DNA of 64,000 nt, taken from Methanosarcina sp. MSH10X1. Lineage in GTDB: Archaea > Halobacteriota > Methanosarcinia > Methanosarcinales > Methanosarcinaceae. Under the pieces are notes generated by a model. The model searched no databases. It was given only the letters and a program-made list of their open reading frames with translations, and was not told the DNA's origin. Made by a program: the position numbers and the translations under genes. The stretch lies in the NCBI RefSeq assembly GCF_004099695.1, contig NZ_SCHL01000014.1, forward strand, positions 1-64,000. Direction: 5' to 3'. Below, one piece after another: positions 16,959 to 24,838 of the stretch. The stretch's first letter is position 1, and each line of letters begins with the position of its first letter.

Positions 16959-18340
16959 ATTTAGAACTCCTCAATCCCATCCTGGTATCCTTTTCAGGCA
17001 TTCTCCTCGCATCCTGGGAAATCTTCATAGAGGCGGCTCCCTACCTTATTTTCGGCTTTGGAATTGCAGGCCTTCTCAATGTCCTGGTGCCTGACCAAAA
17101 GATTGTGAATTACCTTGGAACATCGGCAGGAAGAGTCCGTTCTGTCGTCAATGCCTCCCTTGCAGGTCTCCCCCTACCTCTGTGCTCCTGCGGAGTAATA
17201 CCCGCAGCAATGTCGATAAGAAAAAGGGGAGCAAACCGGGGCGCAACCCTTTCCTTTCTTATCTCTACCCCGGAAACCGGAGTAGATTCGATAGCAGTTA
17301 CTTACGCTCTTCTGGACCCTCTGATGGCAATTTTTCGCCCGCTTGCTGCCTTAATGACTGCTATCCTTGCAGGGCTTGCAGACAACTTTTTGATAGGAGA
17401 AAGCCCGGAAAGGAAGAATAGCAAAAAAGAAAATCCCGGAAAGAAAGCAGGAGTTCTTGCAGTCTCAACTTTGATAGGGGCTTCTGTACAGGGAAAAACA
17501 TGCAACTCTCCCTCATGCGGTACCTCTTCCTGCAGTTGCAATAAGCCAGCTAGTTCGGATAATGGAAAACCCAATCCACTACCCACTCCGGGTAAGGATA
17601 TAGGAATAAAGCCTTCAGGGTCAAAACCCCTAGAAATCAGTAATAAACCTGAAAGCGCCAGGAAACTTGCCCTCTCAAATCCAGACCTCCAGAAAAACAC
17701 TTCTTCATGCGGTTGCGAAAGCTGTGGGTGCGAAGAGGAAGGGTCCGGAACAGGCGAAAAAAGCAAAGAGTCAGCAAAAGCCAGGTTGATTAAAGGGGTA
17801 AAATACGCTTACATCGAGCTGCCAGGGGAAATTTCCAAATGGATGCTTATAGGGATCCTGTTTGCAGGAGTGATTTCATACGCAGTCCCAGAAAGCCTTA
17901 TCCAGAGTTATCTGGGCGGCGGCTTCGGGTCAATGCTGGTCATGCTTCTGGTGGGAATTCCTCTTTATATCTGCGCTACAGCCTCTACTCCGCTTGCCGC
18001 AAGTCTCGTAGCCAAAGGAATGAGTCCGGGTACTGCTTTTGTTTTCCTTCTTGCAGGTCCGGCAACCAATGCAGCAACCATAACTATGGTTGCCCGATTC
18101 CTGGGAAAACGCTCGGCAGCCCTTTATCTGGGAGTGATTTCCCTCTGTGCCCTGGGGGCAGGCTTCCTGCTGGATTGGTTCTACCTGAAACTTGGGATCA
18201 ACGCAGTCGCAACTGTGGGCACTGCAAAAGAACTGCTTCCTGAAGACCTGAAACTTGGTTTTGCGATTCTGCTTCTGCCTCTGATGTTATATGGAATATT
18301 CCGCAGTAAAAAAGGCTGCAGCTGCTCGGAATGTCACTGA
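16955..18340 (+). CDS. SO_0444-type metal efflux permease with a cysteine-rich loop
   Basis: Membrane permease of the DUF318/ArsP superfamily (SO_0444 branch, linked to Cu/Zn or arsenical efflux). The two halves each carry about four membrane segments; the first half has PLPLCSCGVIPAA and the second PLYICATASTPLAASLVAKG and GPATNAATITMV. The halves are separated by a hydrophilic loop (about residues 150-285) with two cysteine clusters, CNSPSCGTSSCSC and CGCESCGCEEE. The C-terminus ends in GCSCSECH. These cysteines suggest a thiophilic metal, but the substrate is not determined. The gene is translationally coupled to the ArsR repressor. Confidence 0.88.
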   Translation: MNLELLNPILVSFSGILLASWEIFIEAAPYLIFGFGIAGLLNVLVPDQKIVNYLGTSAGRVRSVVNASLAGLPLPLCSCGVIPAAMSIRKRGANRGATLSFLISTPETGVDSIAVTYALLDPLMAIFRPLAALMTAILAGLADNFLIGESPERKNSKKENPGKKAGVLAVSTLIGASVQGKTCNSPSCGTSSCSCNKPASSDNGKPNPLPTPGKDIGIKPSGSKPLEISNKPESARKLALSNPDLQKNTSSCGCESCGCEEEGSGTGEKSKESAKARLIKGVKYAYIELPGEISKWMLIGILFAGVISYAVPESLIQSYLGGGFGSMLVMLLVGIPLYICATASTPLAASLVAKGMSPGTAFVFLLAGPATNAATITMVARFLGKRSAALYLGVISLCALGAGFLLDWFYLKLGINAVATVGTAKELLPEDLKLGFAILLLPLMLYGIFRSKKGCSCSECH

Positions 18341-18424
18341 GATAGAAGCAAGAAGGTAAAAAATAGTAAAGAGGATAAAAAAGGTACCAGCATAATATAA
18401 ATCCTCAAAAATAGAATAATCATT

Positions 18425-19156
18425 ATGCAGGAAAATCCCGAATCTCAAGAAAAAAAGGTAACTAAGGGAAGTTTTTTTGAAGTACCAGGGATAGCTAAAG
18501 CCGAATCTGAAAGGGGAACGAGTACGAAACCTCAGGGAAAAACCGATGTGACCCGTGGGAGTGGCGAGCCCCTGCAAAGAGAAGAACCGAAAAAGAGCGA
18601 ATTCAAATCTCAAGGAGAACCTGAAGCCGGCTATAAAAAGGAATCATGGGAAAAGCCTGAAGAGATGGAAGAAAAAGTAGCCGCAGGAAGTCAAACGTTA
18701 GAAGAAAGAAAGGTTCCTGATGAGAGTGAGTTCAAGGCTCCTGGAGAAATTGAAACCGGCTATAAAGAGAAGTCCTGGACAAAGCCTAAAGATATGGAAG
18801 AGAGAGTCATTATAGAACCTGGGGAGAAAAGAGAAGAGGAAGCAGCTAGAGAGACCAGAGAAAAAGTCAGGGAAGAAGCAAGGGAAGCGGGAGAAGAAGC
18901 AAGGGAAGAAAAGCGCACTGCCTCTGCCATGAAGAAGCGCCTGACTAGAAGCAAGAAAGATCGAATGCTTTTTGGAGTCTGCGGCGGGCTGGGGGAGTAC
19001 TTTGGCATTGACCCTACATTCATAAGGCTTGCTTTTGCAGCTCTTGCTTTGCACGGAATTGGCATTTTCCTGTATATTCTTCTGGCAATACTTATGCCCT
19101 CGGGAGAAAGATTTGAAATGGTCCCCAGCACTCAGGGCAGCGGCATCCGGCGATGA
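18425..19156 (+). CDS. PspC-domain membrane protein with a long charged N-terminus
   Basis: The C-terminal 60 residues are a PspC domain (RMLFGVCGGLGEYFGIDP, then a hydrophobic segment ending ILLAILMPSGE), placing it in the cytoplasmic membrane as an envelope-stress-type protein. The first 170 residues are highly charged and contain two repeats of about 30 residues, each with the core SEFK-x3-GE-x3-GYK-x2-SW-x-KP. A Glu/Arg-rich helix follows (EEAREAGEEAREE). The repeat function is unknown. The gene stands alone 84 bp after the permease and may have its own promoter. PspC proteins are regulatory in bacteria; the archaeal role is not known to me. Confidence 0.8.
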   Translation: MQENPESQEKKVTKGSFFEVPGIAKAESERGTSTKPQGKTDVTRGSGEPLQREEPKKSEFKSQGEPEAGYKKESWEKPEEMEEKVAAGSQTLEERKVPDESEFKAPGEIETGYKEKSWTKPKDMEERVIIEPGEKREEEAARETREKVREEAREAGEEAREEKRTASAMKKRLTRSKKDRMLFGVCGGLGEYFGIDPTFIRLAFAALALHGIGIFLYILLAILMPSGERFEMVPSTQGSGIRR

Positions 19157-19506
19157 AGCCTAACCATATCTGGAAAAAACAAAGGACTAAGCCGGAGTTT
19201 TTAGCATTTCCGGCAAATTATTTTTCTTAATTTTTGTGTTCAGTTCTGTTTCATAGTCTTTCCCGGTTCTTCATTTCCTGGCATCCAGACCTTATTTTTG
19301 ACATATAAAGTGCTGGGATAAAAAGTTTTGAGGTAAAAACTGCGCATGCTCTGGTAAAGTTATAGTTGTACCTGAAGACTCTCTGCCGCATAAAGGGTTA
19401 AGTGAAAAAGAGGCACTAATAGGGAATATTGAGTTTAGCAGAAGAAGGATAGATATAAAAAATTAAAATTAGTTCCTCAGGTCATCAGAAATAGTAAAGA
19501 ATTAAG
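19157..19506. other. Intergenic region, nothing recognised
   Basis: About 350 bp between the PspC gene and tRNA-Arg(TCT). T-rich stretches just after the PspC stop (about 19210-19240) could terminate transcription. No open frame of coding character or repeat is seen. Confidence 0.5.
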
Positions 19507-19581
19507 CGGGCTCGAAGGGATTTGAACCCCCGACGTCTGGGTTAGAAGCCCAGCGCTATATCCTGGCTAAGCCACGAGCCC
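19507..19581 (-). tRNA. tRNA-Arg(TCT)
   Basis: On the minus strand it folds into a cloverleaf with acceptor GGGCTCG/CGAGCCC, anticodon stem CTGGG/CCCAG around CTTCTAA giving anticodon TCT (codon AGA), and a T arm with GGTTCAAATCC. No CCA is encoded. It is similar to the tRNA-Arg(CCT) seven kilobases to the left, notably in the D arm (GGCxTAGCC) and T arm. Confidence 0.95.
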
Positions 19582-19932
19582 TGTTTGCTTTTCCTACTGC
19601 GGAATACGAAATGAGCGTTTTAGCATAAAAGCTTTTTGTATGAACCTGATAATCTGAGCCGCAAAGCACTTAAAATATTTAGGTAGAAGCGGAATTATAA
19701 TATATATTCAGTATATATCCGCTATATTTAGCGTTTCATTTAAGAGTTGCAGTATGGAAAACTTCCCCTGAGGCTTTGAGTTCCATCAAGAACCCTGCAA
19801 ATGACTCGCATACTGTAAATAAATGAGAAAAGCGAGTAGCCTATTCAGGTTTGCAAATTATAGATTCTATTCGCTTAAAATATTAAGAATAGAGGTAAAT
19901 AAAGCATTAAGATTGCAGAGGAATGTTCGCAA
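19582..19932. other. Intergenic region with a TA-rich inverted repeat
   Basis: An inverted repeat with arms AGCGGA (19688-19693) and TCCGCT (19718-19723) encloses TA-rich sequence. It lies between divergent tRNA-Arg and ilvE and could be a regulatory site or a cruciform-prone spacer. Nothing else is recognised. Confidence 0.4.
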
Positions 19933-20811
19933 ATGAGTGAATTACTGATTTATCTGAATGGGAATTTTGTTCCCAAATCCGAAGCCAAAGTTTCGGTCTA
20001 TGACCATGGTTTTCTTTATGGTGACGGCGTTTTTGAAGGAATAAGGGCATACAACGGGCGTGTCTTTAAGTTAAAAGAGCACGTTGACAGGCTTTACGAC
20101 TCCGCAAAAGCAATCGCAATGGATATCCCCCTCACAAAAGAAGAAATGGCTGAGATAATTCTTGAGACTCTCAGGAAAAATAACCTCAGAGATGCATACA
20201 TCCGTCCTATTGTCTCAAGAGGAATCGGAGATTTAGGGCTTGATCCCCGCAAGTGTGAGAAACCCAGCGTGATTGTCATAGCCCAGGGCTGGGGAGCCAT
20301 GTATGGCGACCTGTATGAAGTCGGGCTCACGGGAGTCAGTGTTTGTGTCCGGAGAAATGCGCCTGACGCCCTATCACCGAATATCAAATCCCTGAACTAC
20401 CTGAACAATATCCTTGCAAAGATCGAAGCCAACGAAAAAGGAGGAGACGAAGCTATCTTCCTCGACCAGAATGGTTTTGTCTGCGAGGGTTCGGGTGATA
20501 ACATCTTTATAGTCAAGAACAACCAGGTCTTTACTCCTTTCACGATCAGCAACCTGAAAGGAATTACCCGAGCTACAGCCATAGAACTTCTGGATGAAAT
20601 GGGATATAAGACCATTGAAGCCAATCTGGGTTTATTTGACCTTTACACAGCAGACGAGATCTTCGTTACCGGAACCGCAGCCGAATCCGCTCCCCTGACC
20701 AGACTTGACGGAAGGCTCATAGGCACAGGCAAGCCCGGACCATTTACAAAGAAGATGGTTGAAGCTTTTGAGAAAATAACCCAGAATACGGGTACACCCA
20801 TTTATAAATAA
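19933..20811 (+). CDS. ilvE: Branched-chain amino acid aminotransferase
   Basis: PLP-dependent class IV aminotransferase that interconverts Leu, Ile and Val with their 2-oxo acids using glutamate. The N-terminus has the typical [31 protein letters not shown] signature spread over residues 7-40. The lysine in [13 protein letters not shown] (about residue 152) is the PLP-binding residue. [10 protein letters not shown] and TGTAAE near the C-terminus form the cofactor phosphate pocket. At 292 aa it is normal for archaeal IlvE. D-amino acid or aminodeoxychorismate activity is possible within the class, but overall similarity favours BCAT. It is monocistronic. Confidence 0.92.
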   Translation: MSELLIYLNGNFVPKSEAKVSVYDHGFLYGDGVFEGIRAYNGRVFKLKEHVDRLYDSAKAIAMDIPLTKEEMAEIILETLRKNNLRDAYIRPIVSRGIGDLGLDPRKCEKPSVIVIAQGWGAMYGDLYEVGLTGVSVCVRRNAPDALSPNIKSLNYLNNILAKIEANEKGGDEAIFLDQNGFVCEGSGDNIFIVKNNQVFTPFTISNLKGITRATAIELLDEMGYKTIEANLGLFDLYTADEIFVTGTAAESAPLTRLDGRLIGTGKPGPFTKKMVEAFEKITQNTGTPIYK

Positions 20812-21192
20812 ACCGACCCGAAGAAACAGATTGAACAGAAGAGGCAATTAAATCAAGCGGGACTCCCCCGCCCTGACTCTTTTTGATTGACTTTCCGGAG
20901 CAGTTTTTAGCTTTACCTGACCTCATTTTGAGTTCTATATGGCTCCTTTTTAAGCCCCTTCTAAGCTTTTTATTCAAGCCTTTATCCGATTTTCATTTTA
21001 GCTTTTTTTGACCTTTCGTTAAAGTCTCTATCTGGCTCATTCTTGAGTTTCTTTTTAGCTTCGGTCAGGTACTCTCTTAACCTGCCTGCCTTAAGATCTG
21101 TCTGAGGGAAAAAGTAGGTATAAAACATATCTGGAAAAATGCTATTAAACTAAAAACTCATCTGAGGTCAATAGACTCAGGATCGGATCTTT
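20812..21192. other. Intergenic region, nothing recognised
   Basis: T-rich DNA between ilvE and the moeA fusion gene. Two related stretches (around 20925-20955 and 21035-21065, each with a TTGAGTT core followed by a T-run and AGC) hint at an old partial duplication. A frame on the minus strand through it is not convincing. Confidence 0.4.
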
Positions 21193-23121
21193 ATGAAGCG
21201 CAAGGAATTTCGGAAACTTATCTCTGTGGAGAAAGCACGGGAAATAATAAACAGCCTGCAGGTTCTTCCCGGAAAGGAAGGTCTGGCTCTTGGAAACGCT
21301 TACGGCAAAATCCTTGCAGAGGATATTGTCGCCGAAATCAATGTGCCTCCCTTTGCAAGAGCGATAATGGACGGGTATGCCGTAAGAGCAGAGGATACTT
21401 ATGCCTGCAGCGAGACCGAGCCGACAGGGCTAAAGATGCTGGGGAATATTCCAGCAGGTTCGGGTGCCAGATTCACAATTTCGGCAGGGGAAGCTGTGGA
21501 GATCGCAACTGGAGCCCCTATCCCTGAAGGGGCAGATTCTGTAGTTATGGTTGAATACAGTTCTGAGGAAAACGGAACTGTATTCATCTACAGGCCCGTA
21601 ACTGTAGGGGAGAATATAATGAAATCCGGCTCGGACATCCTGAAAGGAGAGCGGGTGCTCAGGGCAGGACGAAAACTCGGAACCCGAGAAATCGGGGTGC
21701 TTGCTTCGGTCGGAAAAAACGAGATTCCTGTCCTTAAACTGCAGGTCGGGATAATCTCTACAGGAGATGAGCTCGTGCGTCCAGGGGAAAAACTAGCTCC
21801 GGGGCAGGTCTACGATGCAAATTCCTACACCTTATGTGCCGGGGTGCAGGAGTGTGGAGCCTCCCCCTTGCTCTACGGGATTGTAAAAGATGATGAAACA
21901 GTTATGAGGAGGGCACTTGAAACCGCGGTTTCGGAATGTGCACTGATCCTGACCTCAGGTAGCACTTCATCAGGAGCCGGAGATGTAATGTACCGTCTGA
22001 TCGACGAAATCGGAGAGACTCTTGCCCACGGAATTAATATAAAACCCGGAAAACCCGTAGTTATCGGCATAACAAAAGGCGTGCCGGTTATAGGACTGCC
22101 CGGAAACCCGACATCCGCGCTAATCATTTTTAACGAGTTTGTGGCTCCGTTACTCAGGAAAGCCATTGGAGCCGGAACCGAACTTAAAAAAGTAGAAAAC
22201 GGGATTATGGGAACCGGTTTCCGTTCCGAAGGAAGGCAGCAGCTTCTTCCTGTAGGCCTGATCAGGGGAAGGGTTTATCCCGCAGATAGGGGTTCGGGAG
22301 CCATAACTTCGCTTTCCGGAGCAGACGGCTTTATCGAAATTCCATCAAATACTGAATTTGTTGATGCAGGAACCCCTGTAGAAGTGACCCTTTTCGGGGA
22401 AGTCGAAAAACCCGATCTTCTGCTAGCAGGTGGCTTCTGCCCTGGTCTTGACCTGCTTGAGGACCTTAGTGGGCTTCGTTTCAGAACTCTTTATACCGGC
22501 TCAAGCGGAGGTTTCAGCGCAATTGCCGCAACTACCGCTGACATTGCAGGAGTGAATATGCCGTCAAGGGATTCAAGGAGGCAGGAAGGAATCCGGTATA
22601 ATATCCCTACAATCGAGAATATGGGGCTCTCAAGCATTGTGCTTGTGAAAGGATACAGGCGGGAAGTCGGATTGATTCTGAGGCAGAACATCTCGATTTC
22701 CGGACTTTCGGATCTTCCAGGAAGACGCTTGATCAACCGGAACCTTGGTTCAGGAACAAGAGCTCTTCTAGACCTCAAGGTTGCAGAACTTGCAGCTGAA
22801 AAAGGAGTTGGCAAAAAGGAGTTTACGGATTCTATTCCCGGATATACATCCGGAGCAAAATCAGAGGCAGCTATCTGTGAAGCAGTCGCCTCAGGAAAGG
22901 CTGAAGCAGGTGTAGGAATAAGGAACTGTGCCGGAAAAGCTGGTCTCCGATTTATAAAATTTGCAGAGGAAGAGTACGATTTCCTGATAAGGAAAGAAAT
23001 GCTGGAAACTCCCGAAATCCGCAAATTTCTGGAAATTCTCAACTCCAAAGAGTTTGCTTCAAAGCTTCCTGAAGGGCTGCAAGTATATGAAAGAACAGGA
23101 GAAATAATCTTTTTTGAATAA
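21193..23121 (+). CDS. moeA: MoeA molybdopterin molybdenumtransferase fused to a PBP-like (LysR-substrate-type) domain
   Basis: MoeA inserts molybdate or tungstate into molybdopterin-AMP. Residues 1-400 are full MoeA: domains I/II with PPFARAIMDGYAVRA, GAPIPEGADSVVMVE, then the MogA-like domain III with ISTGDELVRPG, TSGSTSSGAGDV and GLPGNPTSAL, and domain IV. Residues about 410-642 form a periplasmic-binding-protein-like domain (TLYTGSSGGFSAIAAT...DIAGVNMPSRDSR, LINRNLGSGTRALLD) like that found in archaeal MoeA/LysR-substrate fusions, probably a ligand sensor or oxyanion-binding module (inference). Tungsten or molybdenum cofactor is needed by the fmd gene products 15-20 kb away. No GTTATGT-type operator precedes it. 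AGGAT six to seven nucleotides before the ATG is the likely ribosome site. Confidence 0.9.
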   Translation: MKRKEFRKLISVEKAREIINSLQVLPGKEGLALGNAYGKILAEDIVAEINVPPFARAIMDGYAVRAEDTYACSETEPTGLKMLGNIPAGSGARFTISAGEAVEIATGAPIPEGADSVVMVEYSSEENGTVFIYRPVTVGENIMKSGSDILKGERVLRAGRKLGTREIGVLASVGKNEIPVLKLQVGIISTGDELVRPGEKLAPGQVYDANSYTLCAGVQECGASPLLYGIVKDDETVMRRALETAVSECALILTSGSTSSGAGDVMYRLIDEIGETLAHGINIKPGKPVVIGITKGVPVIGLPGNPTSALIIFNEFVAPLLRKAIGAGTELKKVENGIMGTGFRSEGRQQLLPVGLIRGRVYPADRGSGAITSLSGADGFIEIPSNTEFVDAGTPVEVTLFGEVEKPDLLLAGGFCPGLDLLEDLSGLRFRTLYTGSSGGFSAIAATTADIAGVNMPSRDSRRQEGIRYNIPTIENMGLSSIVLVKGYRREVGLILRQNISISGLSDLPGRRLINRNLGSGTRALLDLKVAELAAEKGVGKKEFTDSIPGYTSGAKSEAAICEAVASGKAEAGVGIRNCAGKAGLRFIKFAEEEYDFLIRKEMLETPEIRKFLEILNSKEFASKLPEGLQVYERTGEIIFFE

Positions 23122-23410
23122 AAGAGATTATCTCCGTAAAACAGAAGAAAGCCCCTTTGAATAAGCCGCGGGAAAAAAATGTTTATCGGGAACAGGTGTC
23201 AATAAGCTTTAAATATTATTATAATTATTATGAGATATAAATGATCTGATTATCCGTATCATTTAGACCAGACAAATAAAACCATTTGTTTTTGCAAAAA
23301 CCGTTGGGCCCCAACCCTTTTGCAAAAAGGCTTGACCGAAAACGGCGTAATTAAACGAAAAGGCGCAAGGTTTCAGAGACTGTTGGGCCAATTTATCACG
23401 CCGTTACGAT

Positions 23411-23505
23411 GTTTTCGATAAAACCCTTTTTTAAAGGTTTTTGATCAAACTTTTTTCAAAAAAAGTTTGCGATCAAACGCTTTTGAAAAGGCTTGTGATA
23501 AAACA
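23411..23505. repeat. Tandem hairpin array (dispersed repeat, copy 1)
   Basis: Three or four consecutive stem-loops, each made of a T-run and a matching A-run bounded by short GC clamps (AAACC...GGTTT, AAACTTTTTT...AAAAAGTTT, GCTTTTGAAAAGGC), separated by GATAAA/GCGATCAAA-type spacers. A related array, including the preceding GTTAC...TTTTCGATAAA segment, occurs at 48587-48728. Both follow plus-strand genes and may act as terminators or REP-like elements. Further related sequence with a GTTGGGCCCCAAC palindrome lies at 23300-23400 within the 544-bp gap 23122-23665. Confidence 0.8.
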
Positions 23506-23665
23506 TTCCATAGGTATATATATTGCATTCAACTATTCAGAATAAAATATCCAGATACGGATCTGTTTTAGATCAAAAAAGGTTTGTGGAGACCGTTTGG
23601 ATGCGGTTTCTTTTTCAAGCAACAATGAAAATCATTTCTTCAGTCCCTAAATCGGCAGGTTCCAG

Positions 23666-24760
23666 ATGAGCAGCATACAGGAGCAAATACAGGAAATCGA
23701 AGACGAAATCCGAAAGACCCAGTACAATAAGGCAACTTCCCACCACATAGGACGCCTCAAAGCCAAGATAGCTCGGCTTCGAGACGAGGTGGAAAAGAAA
23801 GCTTCGGCAAAAGGAGGGGGAGATGGGTACTCGGTCAGAAAATCAGGAGATGGAACTGTAACCCTTGTAGGTTTTCCATCAGTAGGGAAATCCACGCTTC
23901 TGAACAAGATCACGGGTGCCAAGTCCGCAGTAGGAGCATATGAGTTTACTACCCTTACAGTTGTGCCAGGTGTGCTTGAGCACAAAGGAGCAACAATCCA
24001 GTTCCTTGACGTGCCAGGGCTTGTAAAAGGTGCGTCATCAGGACGTGGGCGTGGAAAAGAGGTCATGTCGGTTATCAGGAACTCAGATATGGTTATATTT
24101 TTGCTCGATGTTTTCCAGCCCAAACATTACGAAGTACTCATGGACGAACTTTACCAGGCTGGCATACGCGTAGACGAAGAGCCCCCTGATGTGGTAATTA
24201 AGAAAAAAGACAGGGGCGGGATAGAGATCAACTCAACCATTGATCTCGACCTGGATGAGGAAACTATCAAGGCTGTACTGGATGAGTACAAAATCCATAA
24301 CGCCAGCGTACTTATAAGGGAAGATATAACGGTTGATCAGCTTATCGACGTTGTCCTCAGCAACCGCAGTTATGTCAGATCCCTCATAGCTATCAACAAA
24401 GTTGACCTGGCCTATCCCCAGCTTATTGAAGAGTGCAGGGAATTATATCCGAACTCGCTCTTTATTTCAGCCCATGAAGGCATTAACATCGAGACTCTCA
24501 AAGACGCCATTTACGACAGGCTGGGTTTCATACGAGTTTACTTAAAGCCTCAGGGTCAGCCCGCAGATATGGAAGAGCCCCTCATAGTTATGAGCGGGAC
24601 CAATATAGGTCAGATATGTGACCGTCTGCACAGAGATTTCCGCAGGAAATTCCGCTATGCCCAGATATGGGGCACATCTGCAAAGCATCCGGGGCAGAGA
24701 GTCGGTCTTGACCATAGAATGCAGGACAAAGATATCCTTACGATTATCATCCAGAAGTAA
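23666..24760 (+). CDS. DRG-family GTP-binding protein with TGS domain
   Basis: Obg-superfamily GTPase of the DRG (developmentally regulated GTP-binding) group, associated with translation in archaea and eukaryotes. The first 65 residues form a basic helical hairpin. The G domain has G1 GFPSVGKST (about residues 69-77), G3 DVPGLVKGASSGRGRGKE, and G4 NKVDL, with a DRG-specific insertion before G4. The C-terminal 75 residues are a TGS domain (FIRVYLKPQGQPADMEEP...LTIII). Length (364 aa) matches archaeal DRG. The ATG follows a long AT-rich leader with a TATA-like ATATATATTGC around 23515-23525. Confidence 0.95.
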   Translation: MSSIQEQIQEIEDEIRKTQYNKATSHHIGRLKAKIARLRDEVEKKASAKGGGDGYSVRKSGDGTVTLVGFPSVGKSTLLNKITGAKSAVGAYEFTTLTVVPGVLEHKGATIQFLDVPGLVKGASSGRGRGKEVMSVIRNSDMVIFLLDVFQPKHYEVLMDELYQAGIRVDEEPPDVVIKKKDRGGIEINSTIDLDLDEETIKAVLDEYKIHNASVLIREDITVDQLIDVVLSNRSYVRSLIAINKVDLAYPQLIEECRELYPNSLFISAHEGINIETLKDAIYDRLGFIRVYLKPQGQPADMEEPLIVMSGTNIGQICDRLHRDFRRKFRYAQIWGTSAKHPGQRVGLDHRMQDKDILTIIIQK

Positions 24761-24838
24761 AAGGCGCCCGTAAGTAAAAGAAAAGCGGAGATGAGAAAAG
24801 GAAAATCAAATCCTTTCTCATTCCACACTTTTTTGAAT

